The notes under the pieces are model-generated. The model saw only the letters and a program-made list of their open reading frames with translations, was not told the origin of the DNA and made no database searches. DNA of 48,703 bases from assembly GCF_003346715.1 (NCBI RefSeq), contig NZ_QQPQ01000035.1:1-48703 (forward strand). Direction: 5' to 3'. Source of the stretch: Oceanispirochaeta sp. M1 (lineage in GTDB: Bacteria > Spirochaetota > Spirochaetia > DSM-2461). The position numbers were made by a program, and so were the translations under genes. Positions 1 through 7,925 of this stretch are shown here, piece after piece. Numbering within the stretch: position 1 is the first letter of the stretch; each line of letters starts with the position of its first letter.

Positions 1-27
1 GTACCATATTCTCAGTTTTATTTTGTA

Positions 28-74
28 GAAGATGCTCGGGTTCTATTGGCGTAGAGAGCATCTTCTTTTTTTTT
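28..74 (+). terminator. Rho-independent terminator of an upstream gene
   Basis: A perfect 10-bp stem (GAAGATGCTC at 28-37, GAGCATCTTC at 56-65) with an 18-nt loop is followed directly by a run of nine T. It should end a plus-strand transcript that enters from outside the window. Between it and the first coding region (75-135) no gene is visible. Confidence 0.85.
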
Positions 75-135
75 CTGTCAACGACAGGAACTTCATAAAG
101 TCTTCAAATAATACTTCATCCTGTCAAATTTGTGA

Positions 136-732
136 ATAATCCGGAAACGTCAGCTGGCGGGGAACAATCTGGGAGTTCAGGTCGCCGCAATGGTAGACCT
201 TGGTAATGCCTTTGTTATCTTCGGTATCGCCTATATGGTGGGGGACCGCTATTCTCCTGACGGCAGCAGACATAAAAGGGGCGTTTCGGGTACTTTAAAG
301 GTCTTTGTTAAATCCGTTCCCCTTATGAGCTATGGGGTAGGTATTCTTATCAATCTGGCGGGCTGGTCTCTTCCTGTACATCTGGTATCCTGGCTGGGGA
401 TCATGGGACGATCCAACCAGTTTCTGGTTCTTCTTGTCCTTGGATTGGTGCTTAGTTTTGACTGGCGGCATCATATGAAGAGCGGGCTTATTCCTCTCGT
501 TATCCTTCGTTATGCCCTTGGAATTTCCATGGGTCTTTTAATCTGGTTCTTCCTGCCTGTTGATATTCTTATACGCAAGATAGCCTTTCTCTGTCTGATT
601 CTTCCTACAGGTTTTGCCATAGTGCCCTATTCTATGGAGTTTGGATATGATCGGGACAGTGCCGGAGCTGTCATGAATATAACCCTGATTATCAGCTTCT
701 TTCTGATGTGGGGACTGACAATTCTTCTTTGA
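136..732 (+). pseudogene. AEC-family permease, N-terminally truncated remnant
   Basis: The reading frame is open from just after an in-frame TGA at 133-135. It encodes about 198 codons if read from there, or 180 aa from the first ATG at 190. The protein has about five hydrophobic segments and matches only the C-terminal half of auxin-efflux-carrier (AEC) permeases. Its MVDLGNAFVIF stretch corresponds to MDLGQVLFVFF in the full 309-aa AEC protein encoded at 7926-8855, and its end carries the conserved Pro-Thr-Gly segment. The residues before Met190 (LAGNNLGVQVAA) still look like the family, so the ATG is probably not the original start. The nearest purine-rich site (GGGAG at 171) is 14 nt away, which is poor spacing. 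The N-terminal five-helix half is missing, with a terminator immediately upstream, suggesting an old deletion. It could still be expressed as a half-size protein, but a decayed gene is more likely. Confidence 0.65.
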
Positions 733-761
733 TCGCAAATGATTTGTATTGCTTGCTTTTT

Positions 762-786
762 GATCGTTTATGGTTCAACATAGATC
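762..786. promoter_or_regulatory. Putative DeoR-family operator upstream of the repressor gene
   Basis: An imperfect inverted repeat, GATC-gtt-TATG ... CATA-GATC, lies about 70 bp before the DeoR-type gene. The GATCGTTT half matches the reverse complement of the AAAACGATCTAT repeats in the promoter of the malate operon at 1705-1747. This suggests that the same repressor controls its own gene and the operon. It is inferred from sequence similarity only. Confidence 0.4.
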
Positions 787-855
787 AAAGGCGGTTAGGC
801 CTTTATAAAAAAATACCGAGACTGTAAATCATTTTCGGGAGTATAGAAGGCTAAA

Positions 856-1641
856 ATGAAAATGGATATCCCAGCAGAGAGGCGTGCACGCATTCTGCAT
901 CTTCTAAAAGAGAAGGGAATTGTACGGGTTGATGAACTGAGTCAGGACCTGGAAGTTTCGGTCATCACTGTACGTCGTGATCTGGCCGCCATGGAATCGG
1001 AAGGTCTCCTTGAGCGAACTCACGGAGGAGCCATTCTGTCTCATATTAAGGTTAATGAGCCCTCCTATCTGGTTAAGGGTCAGCAGAACGTCTCTGTTAA
1101 AACAGATATTGCAAGGATGACTGCCACTTTGATTGAATCCGGTGAAACGGTCTATATCAACAGTGGCTCCACTACAGCACTTGTCCTTCGTGAACTGGTT
1201 CAGATCCCCAGGCTTACCATTGTCAGTAACAATGTGGCCGCTCTTCATAATCTTGAAATAGCCTCTGATTGTGAGTTTATCCTCACCGGCGGCTCATTAA
1301 GAGCTGGTACGGGTTGTCTTGTGGGAGAGGGTGCCCTTGATCGCCTGAGTCAAAGCTATCCCACAACAAGTATTATAGGAATAGACGGTATCTCTCTCCG
1401 TCGCGGTCTCACATCCCACAATCCCCATGAAGCTGCAGTAAGCCGGAAGATGATAGAACAAACAGCTGGAAGGGTTATCGTTGTGGCCGATTCAAGCAAG
1501 ATCGGTTCTCTGTCTCTCCATCATATTGCCCCCATCTCATCTGTTACATTCTTAATTACAGACTCTTTGCCCGACCCCTCTATGAAAGAGGATTTTTCTG
1601 CAGCAGGTGTTCAATTGATCGTTTTAGATGATTTGATGTGA
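856..1641 (+). CDS. DeoR/GlpR-family transcriptional regulator
   Basis: This 261-aa protein has the DeoR layout. An N-terminal winged helix-turn-helix spans about residues 6-60 (RRARILHLLKEKG ... VSVITVRRDLAAMESEGLLERTHGGA), and the DeoRC sensor domain spans about 75-235 (GETVYINSGSTTALVLREL, LTGGSLR, VVVADSSKIG). Family members bind a sugar phosphate or related metabolite and usually repress neighbouring catabolic genes. Here the neighbour is the malate dehydrogenase/malic enzyme operon, whose promoter carries repeated GATC-containing sites also seen upstream of this gene. The ATG at 856 has AAGG at 847-850. A second in-frame ATG at 862 is possible. The effector cannot be told from the sequence. 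Confidence 0.9.
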   Translation: MKMDIPAERRARILHLLKEKGIVRVDELSQDLEVSVITVRRDLAAMESEGLLERTHGGAILSHIKVNEPSYLVKGQQNVSVKTDIARMTATLIESGETVYINSGSTTALVLRELVQIPRLTIVSNNVAALHNLEIASDCEFILTGGSLRAGTGCLVGEGALDRLSQSYPTTSIIGIDGISLRRGLTSHNPHEAAVSRKMIEQTAGRVIVVADSSKIGSLSLHHIAPISSVTFLITDSLPDPSMKEDFSAAGVQLIVLDDLM

Positions 1642-1653
1642 TCATATATGATC
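1640..1653. promoter_or_regulatory. 14-bp perfect palindrome at the 3' end of the DeoR gene
   Basis: GATCATATATGATC is fully self-complementary and overlaps the stop codon of the regulator gene. It is too short of GC and lacks a T-run, so it is a poor terminator. Its GATC arms resemble the operator-like sites at 762-786 and 1705-1747, so a repressor-binding site is plausible. Confidence 0.35.
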
Positions 1654-1704
1654 GATTAGTACTGAAAATTAAAATAAATGCCATATAAATGTAAAAAGTA
1701 TGTT

Positions 1705-1750
1705 AAAACGATCTATAAAGTTGACAAATGGATCAAAAACGATCTATTAT
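1705..1750 (+). promoter_or_regulatory. Sigma70-type promoter with two operator repeats for the malate operon
   Basis: TTGACA at 1721-1726 and TATTAT at 1745-1750 are 18 bp apart. The 12-bp direct repeat AAAACGATCTAT occurs at 1705-1716, just upstream of the -35 box, and again at 1736-1747, overlapping the -10 box. The copies start 31 bp apart, about three helical turns, as expected for cooperative repressor binding. The adjacent DeoR-type protein is the obvious candidate. Confidence 0.65.
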
Positions 1751-1812
1751 GGCGATATATTAACTTTTGAAGACATAAATACGACTGAATAATTATATTG
1801 AAGGAGCGAATT

Positions 1813-2940
1813 ATGGGATACGGCGATGCCTACAAAGATTGTGAATGGATGGACTTTAATGTCCTCGAAGATTTTATGAAACAGGTTCTGCAGAAAAGCG
1901 GTATTCCTGAGCAGGATGCTTCTGTTATTTCTGATGTACTGATTGAATCTGATAAAAGGGGAATTGATTCCCACGGAATCGGACGTCTGAAACCTATCTA
2001 TATTGACCGCCTGGATGCGGGGATCATGAATCCTCTGACCAAGGTCGATGTTGTTAAAGAAACGACTACCACTGCTGTCATAGACGGTAATAACGGACTG
2101 GGACATGTCGTTTCCAAACAGGCCATGCAGATGGCTATCGATAAGGCTAAAGAACACGGTATGGGAATGGTGGCTGTAAGAAACTCCACTCATTACGGAA
2201 TAGCCGGATACTATACTTCCATGGCCACAAAGGCCGGTATGGTCGGAATAACCGGAACCAATGCCCGTCCTTCCATCGCTCCTACCTTCGGTGTTGAAAA
2301 TATGCTGGGAACCAATCCCCTCACCATCGGTCTTCCTACTGATGAAGAGTTCGACTTTAATCTGGACTGTGCCACATCTGTTTCTCAGAGAGGAAAGCTG
2401 GAAGTATACGGCCGGGCCGGGAAAGACCTTCCTCCGGGATGGGTTATTGATGAAAACGGAGAAACAAGAACCGATACACAGCAGGTTCTTATTGACCTGA
2501 CCAAGGGTAAAGCCGCTCTGGCACCCCTGGGAGGAATCGGTGAAGAGACTGCCGGATTCAAGGGATTCGGATATGCAACGGTAGTTGAAGTTCTCTCCTC
2601 AGCACTGCAGGATGGAAAGTTTATGAAAGACCTGAACGGTTTTGATGCCGACGGAAACAAGATTCCCTATCCACTGGGACATTTCTTTATTGCCATCAAT
2701 ACAGAAGCCTTTATGGGTGAGACAGTATTCAGAGCCATTGCCGGTTCTATCATGAGAGGGCTAAGAGCTTCTAAGAAAGCTCCCGGTCAGGAAAGAATCT
2801 ATACTGCCGGTGAAAAAGAACAGGTGGCATGGGAATATAGAAAAGATCATGGCTGTCCTGTTCCCAAGGTTCTTCAGAATCAGATGAGCGAACTCAGAGA
2901 CCGCTGGAATATGGATTTTAAATTTGCCTGGGATGCCTGA
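1813..2940 (+). CDS. Malate/L-lactate dehydrogenase family oxidoreductase (Ldh_2 family)
   Basis: This 375-aa NAD(P)-dependent dehydrogenase belongs to the Ldh_2 family (malate, sulfolactate, ureidoglycolate and related 2-hydroxyacid dehydrogenases). The family is unrelated to the Rossmann-type malate dehydrogenases. Family signatures include RGIDSHGIGRL near residue 50, VRNSTHYGIAGYY near 125, and the GTNPL and DCATS segments. The start is taken at ATG 1813 because AAGGAG sits at 1801-1806 with 6-nt spacing; a TTG five codons upstream would place this ribosome-binding site inside the gene. The malic enzyme gene follows after 41 nt. The pairing suggests that the substrate is malate and that the two enzymes handle malate/oxaloacetate/pyruvate. 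Sulfolactate or lactate cannot be excluded. Confidence 0.85.
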   Translation: MGYGDAYKDCEWMDFNVLEDFMKQVLQKSGIPEQDASVISDVLIESDKRGIDSHGIGRLKPIYIDRLDAGIMNPLTKVDVVKETTTTAVIDGNNGLGHVVSKQAMQMAIDKAKEHGMGMVAVRNSTHYGIAGYYTSMATKAGMVGITGTNARPSIAPTFGVENMLGTNPLTIGLPTDEEFDFNLDCATSVSQRGKLEVYGRAGKDLPPGWVIDENGETRTDTQQVLIDLTKGKAALAPLGGIGEETAGFKGFGYATVVEVLSSALQDGKFMKDLNGFDADGNKIPYPLGHFFIAINTEAFMGETVFRAIAGSIMRGLRASKKAPGQERIYTAGEKEQVAWEYRKDHGCPVPKVLQNQMSELRDRWNMDFKFAWDA

Positions 2941-2981
2941 GGCTTAAATCACAATAACACTCAATAAGGATGATATAGACT

Positions 2982-4265
2982 ATGGATGATATGAAGAAAA
3001 GAGCCCTGGAATACCATACCCGGGGAGGTCAGCCCGGAAAGCTGGAAGTTATTGCTTCCAAACCCTGTGCTACCGCAGATGATTTAACACTGGCATACTC
3101 CCCCGGAGTAGCTCACCCTGTACTTGAGATTGCCGCTAATCCCAAGGATGCCTATAAATACACCGGTAAGGGAAACCTGGTCGGGGTTATTACAAACGGT
3201 ACTGCCATTCTCGGTCTCGGTGACAAAGGTGCTCTGGCTTCCAAACCTGTAATGGAAGGTAAGGGTGTTCTTTTTAAAAGATTTGCAGATATCGATGTAT
3301 TTGATATCGAGCTGGATTGCAAGGACCCCAAGAAGATCATCGAAGCAGTTAAAATGATGCAGCCCACCTTCGGAGGTATAAACCTTGAAGATATCGGTGC
3401 TCCGGAATGTTTCGAAATTGAACAGACTCTGATTAAAGAGTGTGATATTCCTATCTTTCATGATGACCAGCATGGTACTGCAATTATTGCTACTGCAGGT
3501 ATGATGAATGCTGCCGAAATTACGGGTAAAAAAATGGGTGAACTGAAGGTTGTAGTCAATGGAGCCGGTGCAGCCGGTATCAGCTGCAGCAGGATGTTTC
3601 TCGCCGCAGGAGTGAAGAGGGAAAATCTTCTTCTTCTTGATTCAAAGGGAGTTCTTTATAAGGGAAGAACCGAAAGAGTCACCCCTGAAAAAGTAGAGTT
3701 CCTTGCAGATACAGAAAAACGGAGCCTTGCCGAGGCTGTTGATGGAGCCGATGTATTTATCGGTCTGTCTGTAGCCGACTGTCTGACTGCCGATATGCTT
3801 AAGACAATGGCCAACGATCCTGTTATCTTTGCTATGGCCAACCCCAATCCTGAGATCAGACCCGAACTGGCTCTGGCCACAAGGGATGATATTATCATCG
3901 GTACGGGGCGCAGTGATTATCCAAACCAGGTTAACAATGTTCTTGGATTCCCCTTTATTTTCAGAGGAGCCATGGATGTGAAATCTAAAATGATCTCCGA
4001 AGGAATGAAGATGGCGGCTGCCAAAGCACTGGCTGCACTTGCCAAAGAGCCTGTTCCTCAGGAAGTTCGTGATGCCTATGGCCGGGACTTTGTTTTCGGT
4101 AAAGAATATGTGGTTCCCAAACCCTTCGACCCCCGTGTAATAGAGTGGGAAGCAGTCGCAGTTGCCAAGGCTGCCTGTGATGAGGGTCTTGCTGCCGAAC
4201 CCATTACAGACTGGGAAGCTTACAAGGCTTCTCTCCGTGCCAGAATGGAGAAACACTGGAAATAA
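2982..4265 (+). CDS. NAD(P)-dependent malic enzyme (oxaloacetate-decarboxylating)
   Basis: This 427-aa malic enzyme of the short bacterial type lacks the phosphotransacetylase-like C-terminal domain of MaeB. It should convert malate to pyruvate and CO2 with NAD(P)+ reduction. The N-terminal malic domain contains the SPGVAHP segment (about 39-45), NGTAILGLGDKGALASKPVMEGK and the metal-binding region FHDDQHGTA (about 159-167). The C-terminal NAD-binding domain contains VVNGAGAAG (about 189-197) and the FAMANPNPEI segment. ATG 2982 has AAGGA at 2966-2970, 11 nt away; a second ATG at 2991 is less well placed. It is the last gene of the operon, followed by a terminator at 4293. A role in malate use or in balancing NADH against NADPH with the preceding dehydrogenase is an inference. 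Confidence 0.92.
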   Translation: MDDMKKRALEYHTRGGQPGKLEVIASKPCATADDLTLAYSPGVAHPVLEIAANPKDAYKYTGKGNLVGVITNGTAILGLGDKGALASKPVMEGKGVLFKRFADIDVFDIELDCKDPKKIIEAVKMMQPTFGGINLEDIGAPECFEIEQTLIKECDIPIFHDDQHGTAIIATAGMMNAAEITGKKMGELKVVVNGAGAAGISCSRMFLAAGVKRENLLLLDSKGVLYKGRTERVTPEKVEFLADTEKRSLAEAVDGADVFIGLSVADCLTADMLKTMANDPVIFAMANPNPEIRPELALATRDDIIIGTGRSDYPNQVNNVLGFPFIFRGAMDVKSKMISEGMKMAAAKALAALAKEPVPQEVRDAYGRDFVFGKEYVVPKPFDPRVIEWEAVAVAKAACDEGLAAEPITDWEAYKASLRARMEKHWK

Positions 4266-4292
4266 TCCCTTTGATGGATTTACCTTTTTCAT

Positions 4293-4330
4293 ACCGCAGA
4301 TCCGATACGCGCCGGGTCTGCGGTTTTTTT
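4293..4330 (+). terminator. Rho-independent terminator after the malic enzyme gene
   Basis: The stem pairs ACCGCAGA-t-CC (4293-4303) with GG-g-TCTGCGGT (4314-4324), with a 10-nt loop, and is followed by a run of T to 4330. It closes the malate operon. Confidence 0.85.
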
Positions 4331-4430
4331 ATTTAAATAAATTGCCAACTACCTGCTTTGCCCTTAAAATTCAAATTATGAAGGCCCCCAATACGGGACT
4401 GATATGCTTTGCTGCTGAGGAGGCAAAATA

Positions 4431-5075
4431 ATGCAAGTATCTAATAGAATGACCAAGAATCCTGTGACAATCTCTCCGGATACACCTGTTTCTGAAGCCA
4501 GAGACAAAATGAAAAAGGAAAGTATACATAGGCTTCCTGTTATTGATAAGAATGATCACCTTATAGGGATTATTACCGAGAAGGATATACTTTACGCCTC
4601 TCCGTCTCCTGCTACATCATTGGATGTTTATGAGATCCATAACCTTATGTCCAAACTGAAAGTTCATTCAGTAATGACAAAAGATGTTATCACCATAGGT
4701 CCTGATACTCCCCTGGAAGATGCCGCACGTATTCTTGCTGATAATAATATCGGCGGTCTTCCGATTATCGAAAACGGTCTTCTAATCGGGATTATTACAG
4801 AATCTGATCTGTTTCGTGTTTTTGTAGAGCTTTTCGGAGCACGTGAGAAGGGTATCCGACTTACGGCATTGATGCCTGAGAAACGTGGAGAACTGGCGGA
4901 CCTGGCTACAGCAATTGCCAAGGCAGGGGGTGATATTGTCTCTTTCGGAAATATGCTGGGTGAGAATGCTACAAATCGCTATGCAATTATAAAGGTTAAG
5001 AACCTGAGTGAAAAAGAGGTGATTTCAGCAGTTCAGCCCTTAATCGAGCGTATTGTAGATGTCAGAGAGATCTGA
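4431..5075 (+). CDS. AcuB-like protein with two CBS domains and a C-terminal ACT-like domain
   Basis: This 214-aa cytosolic protein has the length and domain order of AcuB. CBS domain 1 is at about 7-55 (MTKNPVTISPDTPVSEARDKM ... LIGIITEKDIL), CBS domain 2 at about 80-130 (VMTKDVITIGPDTPLEDAARIL ... LIGIITESDLF), and an ACT-like segment at about 142-214 (IRLTALMPEKRGELADLATAIAKAGGDIVS). CBS pairs bind adenine nucleotides, so a role as an energy-sensing regulator is likely, but its partner is unknown. A strong GAGGAGG lies just upstream of the ATG. The gene stands alone between two terminators. There is no acetoin gene nearby, so the AcuB name reflects architecture, not function. Confidence 0.85.
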   Translation: MQVSNRMTKNPVTISPDTPVSEARDKMKKESIHRLPVIDKNDHLIGIITEKDILYASPSPATSLDVYEIHNLMSKLKVHSVMTKDVITIGPDTPLEDAARILADNNIGGLPIIENGLLIGIITESDLFRVFVELFGAREKGIRLTALMPEKRGELADLATAIAKAGGDIVSFGNMLGENATNRYAIIKVKNLSEKEVISAVQPLIERIVDVREI

Positions 5076-5096
5076 TTTTTATCAGATACATAAATC

Positions 5097-5127
5097 AGGC
5101 TGTCTTCGATGGAGGACAGCCTTTTTT
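5097..5127 (+). terminator. Rho-independent terminator between convergent genes
   Basis: AGGCTGTC (5097-5104) pairs with GACAGCCT (5115-5122), and the stem is followed by six T on the plus strand. It ends the CBS-domain gene, and the convergent ABC-F gene stops only a few bases beyond. Confidence 0.85.
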
Positions 5128-5132
5128 ACGAG

Positions 5133-6644
5133 TTAAGTTTCTGAAAGAAACAGCCGCCCTGAGTTTACACTCCACACTCTGTTAATCATGGAGCTGCAGA
5201 ACTCTTTTTCATGACTGACCATTATTACAGCCCCCCTGTAAGTCTTCAAGGCCTCTTCTATTACTTCAATGGTGAAGATATCCAGATGATTTGCCGGTTC
5301 ATCAAGAATCAACAGTTCTGTTTCACAGAGAAAAATCATTGCCATAAGAAGCTTTCTGTATTCTCCGGGGCTTCCTTTTTGCTGCTGAATCCATTGTATC
5401 GGATCCGATCCCATTCGGGAGAAGTAGGCCATCACATCGGCTTTTTCTCTCTGATCCAACTGCTGATATTTATTAAGAAGTGCTTCTTTCTCTTCCCCGG
5501 TCAGTTCCTGTGGAATCCATCCCAGGGGGACTGCAGGATCAATCCGCTGATGAATCAGGTTGAGTATTCCCGTTTTACCTGTTCCGTTAGCTCCTCTCAG
5601 TACAATAAAATCATCAGCAAGAATTGACAGTTCAGGCAGATCCAGAGAAAAGTTTTCATATAATGGATAGTTTCCCGATGGAATATGGATAAGCCTGTCT
5701 CTTCTGCTTTTTATTCCCAGAATGGTAAGACCCATCTTCCATCTCCTGTCCTGTTGAAGATCTCCCAGCACTGCAGTACTTGAGCTGATTACTTTTTTCT
5801 GGAGGGATACCTTAGAGGAAGAGGCCTTGTCGGCCCCGCTTAATCTGGCAAGGTCTATGGCGGATTTTTTATCATGATCATGCCTGCCGAGACCTTTCTT
5901 GGATAAGGCTCTTTCTGCTTTGGCAGATTGTCTTACATAATTATTGAGCTGTTTTGTCTGTCTGTTTATATCAAATTTCAACATCTCCCTCTGCTTTCTG
6001 ATACTCTTCTCTTCGGCCTTGTAAAGAGACAGGGATTCTGTGAGCCCGTGCTGATAGAAATGCCATCGTTTCTGATAGATCAGAAGGGTGGATGTACAGA
6101 GGCTGTTCATGATATTCCGGCTGTGACCGATGATGATTCCGATTCCTTCATATTGGCGCAGTGTATTGATTACCAGTTCCCGACCCGCTTGGTCCAGATG
6201 GTTTTCCGGTTCATCAAGAATCAGTATTTCCGGGTTTTCCGCAAGCGCCAGGGCAAGCTGCAGTCGTCTTTTCTGCCCCTGGCTTATTTCATCAGGCCTG
6301 TACAGCCACTCTTCTTTGAGCTCCAGAAGGGATGAAATACGACCGTGGTCATTATCTCCACTGTAGAAGAAATCATTGAGGGCTTCCATATCCGGTTCCG
6401 GGAGTTGAGGCAGGTAACAGAGAGAGGAGGGGCCGGTGATTGTACCGTTCCATTGAAGCTGATGAGGCATAGAAGTCTCCGCACTCCCTCTTAAGTCAGC
6501 AATGAGGCAGTGAATCAGACTTGTCTTTCCACAACCATTGGGACCGCTGATACCAGTCCATCCCCCGGGAAATGTGAGAGTCAAATTTTCTATAAGCGTC
6601 TGGGAGTAGAATACATTAAGATTATTAAGGTTTATTTGGGTCAT
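5133..6644 (-). CDS. ABC-F family ATPase (duplicated ATP-binding cassette, no membrane domain)
   Basis: This 503-aa soluble protein has two ABC domains and no transmembrane segment, as in ABC-F proteins. These act on the ribosome as translation factors or antibiotic-protection proteins. In cassette 1, Walker A is GPNGCGKT (about 34-41), the signature is SQGQKRR (about 121) and Walker B is ILILDEPENHLD. In cassette 2, Walker A is GANGTGKT (about 355), the signature is SPGEYRK and Walker B is LLILDEPANHLD. The region between the cassettes is basic and probably helical, as expected for the inter-domain linker. GGAGGT sits directly upstream of the ATG on the minus strand. The length resembles Vga/Lsa-type resistance ABC-Fs, but there is no direct evidence for drug resistance. 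The 150-nt leader (6645-6795) contains a weak GGAGCA/TGCTCC stem, but no clear attenuator can be asserted. Confidence 0.88.
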   Translation of the reverse strand: MTQINLNNLNVFYSQTLIENLTLTFPGGWTGISGPNGCGKTSLIHCLIADLRGSAETSMPHQLQWNGTITGPSSLCYLPQLPEPDMEALNDFFYSGDNDHGRISSLLELKEEWLYRPDEISQGQKRRLQLALALAENPEILILDEPENHLDQAGRELVINTLRQYEGIGIIIGHSRNIMNSLCTSTLLIYQKRWHFYQHGLTESLSLYKAEEKSIRKQREMLKFDINRQTKQLNNYVRQSAKAERALSKKGLGRHDHDKKSAIDLARLSGADKASSSKVSLQKKVISSSTAVLGDLQQDRRWKMGLTILGIKSRRDRLIHIPSGNYPLYENFSLDLPELSILADDFIVLRGANGTGKTGILNLIHQRIDPAVPLGWIPQELTGEEKEALLNKYQQLDQREKADVMAYFSRMGSDPIQWIQQQKGSPGEYRKLLMAMIFLCETELLILDEPANHLDIFTIEVIEEALKTYRGAVIMVSHEKEFCSSMINRVWSVNSGRLFLSET

Positions 6645-6795
6645 GGGACCTCCAGATAATAATATCCGGAGCAGAAAAATCGTTGAGATAGAGGGTGCTC
6701 CACCGCTTTTGGCTGTTGGTCTCTACTCTAGATTCTTCTCATCTTTCACCTCTGGTCTGGAATAGCTTTTATTATTTCTTCATTTTACCGGGAGG

Positions 6796-7128
6796 TCAAG
6801 TCAGATTCTTAATTATCCTTCGGGAATGGAGCTTTATATAAACATAACGCATAGACAGCAATGGACGGGACCAAATCAGTCTGGGACCGGCAAAGCGCAT
6901 GATTTCCCTGATCCTCTCCCTGTGTTCGGGCTCAAAACAGTGTACCCTGCACTCTGAACAGGTCATACCCCTATCTTTTTCCGGGCAGATTTTGGTCTTA
7001 TGTACAGCATATTCCAGTTCAGATTGGCAGGCGCTGCAGAGCACTCCCTTTTCAGGGCCATGGTTTTTTCTGCAGTAAATACCAAAAAGACTTTTGAGGG
7101 TCAGTATGTCCAGTTCTTTATGGTTCAT
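6796..7128 (-). CDS. YgbA-like nitrous-oxide-stimulated promoter family protein
   Basis: This 110-aa cysteine-rich protein matches the small YgbA family of E. coli in its second half. The shared features are a Cys-x2-Cys-x3-Cys cluster (CSECRVHC) followed by P-x2-R-E-x-IMRFAGPRLIW and SMRYVYI; E. coli YgbA has IMRWAGPRMLW at this place. An extra CSAC pair and a CP lie further upstream, so six cysteines could bind a metal or an iron-sulfur cluster. In enterobacteria ygbA belongs to the NsrR nitric-oxide regulon. The exact biochemical role is unknown. The gene follows the toxin-antitoxin pair by 10 nt on the same strand, so co-transcription is possible but probably incidental. Confidence 0.75.
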   Translation of the reverse strand: MNHKELDILTLKSLFGIYCRKNHGPEKGVLCSACQSELEYAVHKTKICPEKDRGMTCSECRVHCFEPEHRERIREIMRFAGPRLIWSRPLLSMRYVYIKLHSRRIIKNLT

Positions 7129-7138
7129 TCTCTGTCCT

Positions 7139-7564
7139 TCACTCAGGACTATTCCAGGGATTGATCAGCATTACTCCTGTGTCAATAAAATCTTTAGTAT
7201 TCCTTGTTGCTAATGCAGCACTGTTGGCCAGACATATAGCTGCAATTTCAGCATCTGCCATTTGTATGGGTGATCCCATGGTATTTCTCAGAATAAGAAT
7301 TTTTGCATAGTATATTGCAGAAATGGAATCAAAAGATAGAATCCTATGCAGGAATATTTCATCGAACAGTCTAGCAGCTGACTCCGTCAGCATTGTTTTT
7401 CTTCTGCCTGAAGGCAGTGATCCTATTCCAAAGAGAATTTCAGCAACCGTGATAGAACTGATATAGACATCTTCAATATTCTTTTCGTCCATCCATCGAA
7501 TAACATTCCCTTCCGGATTGTTTTTCATCAGTTCTGACAGAACATTGGTATCAAGAATGACCAT
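7139..7564 (-). CDS. VapC/FitB-type PIN-domain toxin
   Basis: This 141-aa PIN-domain ribonuclease is the toxin partner of the upstream antitoxin. The acidic metal-binding residues are visible: MVILDTNVLSEL at the start, SSITVAEILFGI (Glu) in the middle, and QMADAEIAAICLANSAALATRNTKDF (Asp and the final Asn/Asp motif) near the end. The start is set at ATG 7564, as in FitB/VapC proteins that begin at the LDTN motif. An in-frame TTG four codons upstream is less likely. The gene overlaps the antitoxin by 14 nt, so translation is probably coupled. All expected active-site residues look intact. Confidence 0.9.
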   Translation of the reverse strand: MVILDTNVLSELMKNNPEGNVIRWMDEKNIEDVYISSITVAEILFGIGSLPSGRRKTMLTESAARLFDEIFLHRILSFDSISAIYYAKILILRNTMGSPIQMADAEIAAICLANSAALATRNTKDFIDTGVMLINPWNSPE

Positions 7565-7811
7565 CAGGCAGTTCAACTATACGGGGCATATCAGTTCTGG
7601 AAATTGTTCCAAGATCAAGGCCTCCGGCTTCCATGAATAATTTATGGATTCTTGTTCCAAGAGGCTCTTCAGCTTTTTCCTTTGTTGTTATGGCTTTATG
7701 TAGAATCTGCCGTACCTCTTCTTCCATGGACCATCCATGTGCGGCGGCCTGTATACGCAGGGAGTGTTTGAGTTGTTCATCGATATTTCTAATTGTCATG
7801 GATGCCAACAT
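7551..7811 (-). CDS. FitA/VapB-like ribbon-helix-helix antitoxin
   Basis: This small DNA-binding antitoxin has an N-terminal ribbon-helix-helix (ASMTIRNIDEQLKHSLRIQAAAHGWSMEEEVRQIL) typical of FitA/StbC-type antitoxins, followed by a C-terminal toxin-binding tail. Three starts are possible: ATG 7823 has no ribosome-binding site; ATG 7811 lies 3 nt after AAGGAG; TTG 7808 gives the family-typical MASMTIRN start with AAGGAG at ideal 6-nt spacing. I place the start at 7811, and 7808 is equally good. Upstream lies a cluster of TGA-YR-TCA repeats that is the likely autoregulatory operator. Confidence 0.85.
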   Translation of the reverse strand: MLASMTIRNIDEQLKHSLRIQAAAHGWSMEEEVRQILHKAITTKEKAEEPLGTRIHKLFMEAGGLDLGTISRTDMPRIVELPDGHS

Positions 7812-7824
7812 AATCTCCTTCATG

Positions 7825-7859
7825 TGACATCAATGAATGCATTGACGTCATTGATATCA
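7825..7859. promoter_or_regulatory. Putative operator of the toxin-antitoxin operon
   Basis: Three near-identical palindromic 8-mers, TGACATCA (7825), TGACGTCA (7843) and TGATATCA (7852), sit just before the antitoxin start. The first two also form a longer imperfect inverted repeat, GACATCAATG/CATTGACGTC. Ribbon-helix-helix antitoxins normally bind such sites with their toxin to repress their own promoter. Confidence 0.55.
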
Positions 7860-7925
7860 TTCTAACCCATCTAATCTGGAAACGTATACTTATAAATATC
7901 TCAATTAAGATGATATTACGAGTTC

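Noticed and set aside
6668-6701. Attenuator hairpin in the ABC-F leader
   Set aside because: The GGAGCA/TGCTCC stem is only 6 bp with a 22-nt loop, and no leader peptide or T-run was found.
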